From IMG/VR virus record IMGVR_UViG_3300000116_000251, positions 1-22,951 of that record: a DNA stretch of 22,951 nt; one strand, written 5' to 3'. The position numbers and the translations under genes are program-made. Source of the stretch: a virus. Numbering within the stretch: position 1 is the stretch's first letter; each line of letters starts with the position of its first letter. Below are positions 21,592-22,951 of the stretch, in pieces. The notes under the pieces are model-generated. The model did not search any database and was not told the DNA's origin. It worked only from the letters and a program-made list of their open reading frames with translations.

Positions 21592-22785
21592 ATGACTACT
21601 AATAAAAAAATTACCGAGCTTGCAGAACTAACGGAATCAAACTTGTCAGATGATGATGTGTTGGCTATTGTAGATGTTAGTGCCGGTACGACTAATAAAG
21701 TACGTAAGTCAACCTTGGCTTCTGCTTTGGCCGGTGTTGCTTCTCTTTCTGCAACGTCTCCTGTAACCGTTTCTGCCGGTACAGGTGCGGTTAATATAGC
21801 TGTCACGACTATCCCAATTACTTCAGGCGGCACGGGTGCTACGACAGCAGCCGATGCCCGTACAAACCTGGGTGTACCTGCTGCCACAGACGTTGTAATT
21901 GGTCCTGCATCTGCAACTGATAGCGCACTTGCTTTATTTGACGGAACAACGGGCAAACTAATTAAAGATAGTACGTACACGATTACGGCTGCTGGTGCGG
22001 CTTTGATAGACGATGCCTCTGCTTCTGCTCAGAGAACAACACTAGGTGCCGCAGCTTCGGGTGCCAACACCGACATTACGTCTCTCGGCGGTCTTACCAC
22101 CGACATTGCAGTAGCCGACGGCGGCACAGGTGCCAGCACGGCCAGCGCTGCGCGTACAAACCTCGGCGCAGCCGCGTCTGGTGCTAACACCGATATCACG
22201 TCGCTGGATAGCGGCAACATCGGTATTGGTACAGCGTCAGCTTCTCAGAAATTAACAATTCAAGGAACAGACGCAAGAATTTATTTAATTGGTGCAAACA
22301 CTGACATTGACATGACCGGAACTGCCGATGGTCAGTTATCACTAGATGGTAACGGTTATGGTTTTGGTATCGCTTTAAATAGTTCTGGAGCAAACCTGTA
22401 CACAAACACAACTAGTCGAGATTTGATATTTGGGACAGATGAAACTGAACGTATGCGTATCGAAGGCGATGGCAGCGTTAAAGTTGTCAACGCGGCCTAC
22501 AATCCGATCACTACGGATAACGATTTGAGTTTCGATCAGGCCGCCAGCAACAACTTCAAGTGTACTCCTAGCGGCACTGGCACATTGACGTTCACCAACC
22601 ACACTGACGGTCAGAGCGGCAACGTCCTGCTCATTAACTCTGGCGGTCACGCGATCAGCCTCGCGGCGACGACCAAGGGTGATGCTAACCTGGCCACAAC
22701 GATCTCCACCGCTGGAACCTACTGGCTATCCTATTACGACGACGGCACGAACGCCTATGTTGTCACAAGCGCGGTATTTGCTTAA
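21592..22785 (+). CDS. modular tail fibre protein
   Basis: I choose the ATG at 21592 (397 residues), three bases after the previous stop with GGGG at good spacing; the frame is open slightly upstream. Residues 1-75 are a helical/beta virion-binding type start. Three phage tail-fibre repeats follow: SGGTGATTAADARTNLG at 78-94, LGAAASGANTDITSL at 151-165, and GGTGASTASAARTNLG at 177-192, running into a second LGAAASGANTDITSL at 191-205. Residues 209-299 are a trimeric-fibre-type beta module ending DETERMRIEGDGSVKV, and 303-397 a terminal domain, probably for receptor binding. Base composition changes along the gene: A+T-rich at about 22240-22440, G+C-rich after about 22480, suggesting a mosaic. 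Confidence 0.85.
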   Translation: MTTNKKITELAELTESNLSDDDVLAIVDVSAGTTNKVRKSTLASALAGVASLSATSPVTVSAGTGAVNIAVTTIPITSGGTGATTAADARTNLGVPAATDVVIGPASATDSALALFDGTTGKLIKDSTYTITAAGAALIDDASASAQRTTLGAAASGANTDITSLGGLTTDIAVADGGTGASTASAARTNLGAAASGANTDITSLDSGNIGIGTASASQKLTIQGTDARIYLIGANTDIDMTGTADGQLSLDGNGYGFGIALNSSGANLYTNTTSRDLIFGTDETERMRIEGDGSVKVVNAAYNPITTDNDLSFDQAASNNFKCTPSGTGTLTFTNHTDGQSGNVLLINSGGHAISLAATTKGDANLATTISTAGTYWLSYYDDGTNAYVVTSAVFA

Positions 22786-22951
22786 TGTCAATCATTCAGG
22801 GTACGTCTAAAGCGTCGGGCGGCGGCTACGAGATTGACCAGTCGATCCGGTTTGATAAAACGGCGAGTTCTAGGCTGCAACTAACTCAGGGCACCCCGGA
22901 TGGGACTAGTTGGACGCTTTCATGGTGGATGAAGCGGGGTAAAATTGATGC
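22785..22951 (+). CDS. lectin-like fibre or spike protein (3' partial)
   Basis: The ATG at 22785 overlaps the tail-fibre stop (TAATG), and the frame is open to the right edge (55 residues visible). YEIDQSIRFDK, then SSRLQLTQ and SWTLSWWMKRGK, resemble the first strands of concanavalin/laminin G-type lectin domains, which occur in phage tail fibres and spikes. It likely belongs to the host-recognition apparatus. Length and remaining domains are unknown. Confidence 0.65.
   Translation, partial: MSIIQGTSKASGGGYEIDQSIRFDKTASSRLQLTQGTPDGTSWTLSWWMKRGKID

Noticed and set aside
21570-21980. 136-codon minus-strand frame in the fibre gene
   Set aside because: Ala/Val/Thr-rich mirror of the fibre repeats, without start signals.

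Overview
The window looks like part of a tailed double-stranded DNA phage genome, or a prophage or metagenomic copy of one. It is most like the marine podoviruses with a T7-type replication module and a predicted cobalamin-dependent ribonucleotide reductase (the cobavirus/Zobellviridae type that infects Rhodobacteraceae). The gene set supports this: T7-like PolA, gp4-type primase-helicase and gp2.5-like SSB, plus ThyX, class II-type RNR, a Cas4/RecB-like nuclease, and many tiny overlapping genes. Phage origin is secure. The family and host are inference from memory of gene content; no search was run. No phage RNA polymerase is visible, and two near-consensus sigma70 promoters suggest host RNA polymerase drives transcription.

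Layout. (1) 1-5294, plus strand: end of a late operon. A large virion protein (cut by the left edge) is followed by a virion-associated protein, a lysozyme-like protein, a holin-like 59-residue protein, a membrane protein, and a Gly-rich protein with a conserved C-terminal domain. A terminator-like hairpin follows near 5331-5384. (2) 5329-14336, minus strand: a compact operon read leftward from a consensus promoter at 14416-14443. In transcription order it holds four small genes, including an HTH protein and a zinc-ribbon protein. Then come a DUF6378-like protein, primase-helicase, a tiny basic protein, ThyX, PolA, SSB, a GIY-YIG endonuclease, a PD-(D/E)XK nuclease, a small acidic protein, RNR and a DUF1289-like Cys-rich protein. 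Most genes overlap or abut. (3) 14445-16026, minus strand: an accessory cluster with five very small genes (29-77 residues, alternating single-helix membrane peptides and CxxC zinc-ribbon proteins), a Cys-rich GP88-like protein preceded by a strong nested hairpin, and a 56-residue gene. (4) 16027-16803: a 777-base stretch without credible genes. It holds a region rich in short palindromes, an 18-bp perfect palindrome, an array of 19-nt direct repeats, and the rightward promoter. (5) 16804-22951, plus strand: terminase small and large subunits, a small basic protein, the portal, two tandem paralogous small proteins, a modular tail fibre and the start of a lectin-like protein cut by the right edge.

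The nucleotide-supply genes (RNR, ThyX) are interleaved with the replisome genes, so dNTP synthesis and replication would be co-expressed. On a circular map the late genes from terminase to lysis would form one long operon opposed by the leftward early operon, with the divergent region 14.3-16.8 kb as control region and possible origin. The most interesting unexplained material is that control region: a 19-nt-period iteron-like array whose units are degenerate versions of a perfect palindrome, whose core recurs at the start site of the leftward promoter. The cluster of tiny genes beside it is the second point of interest.
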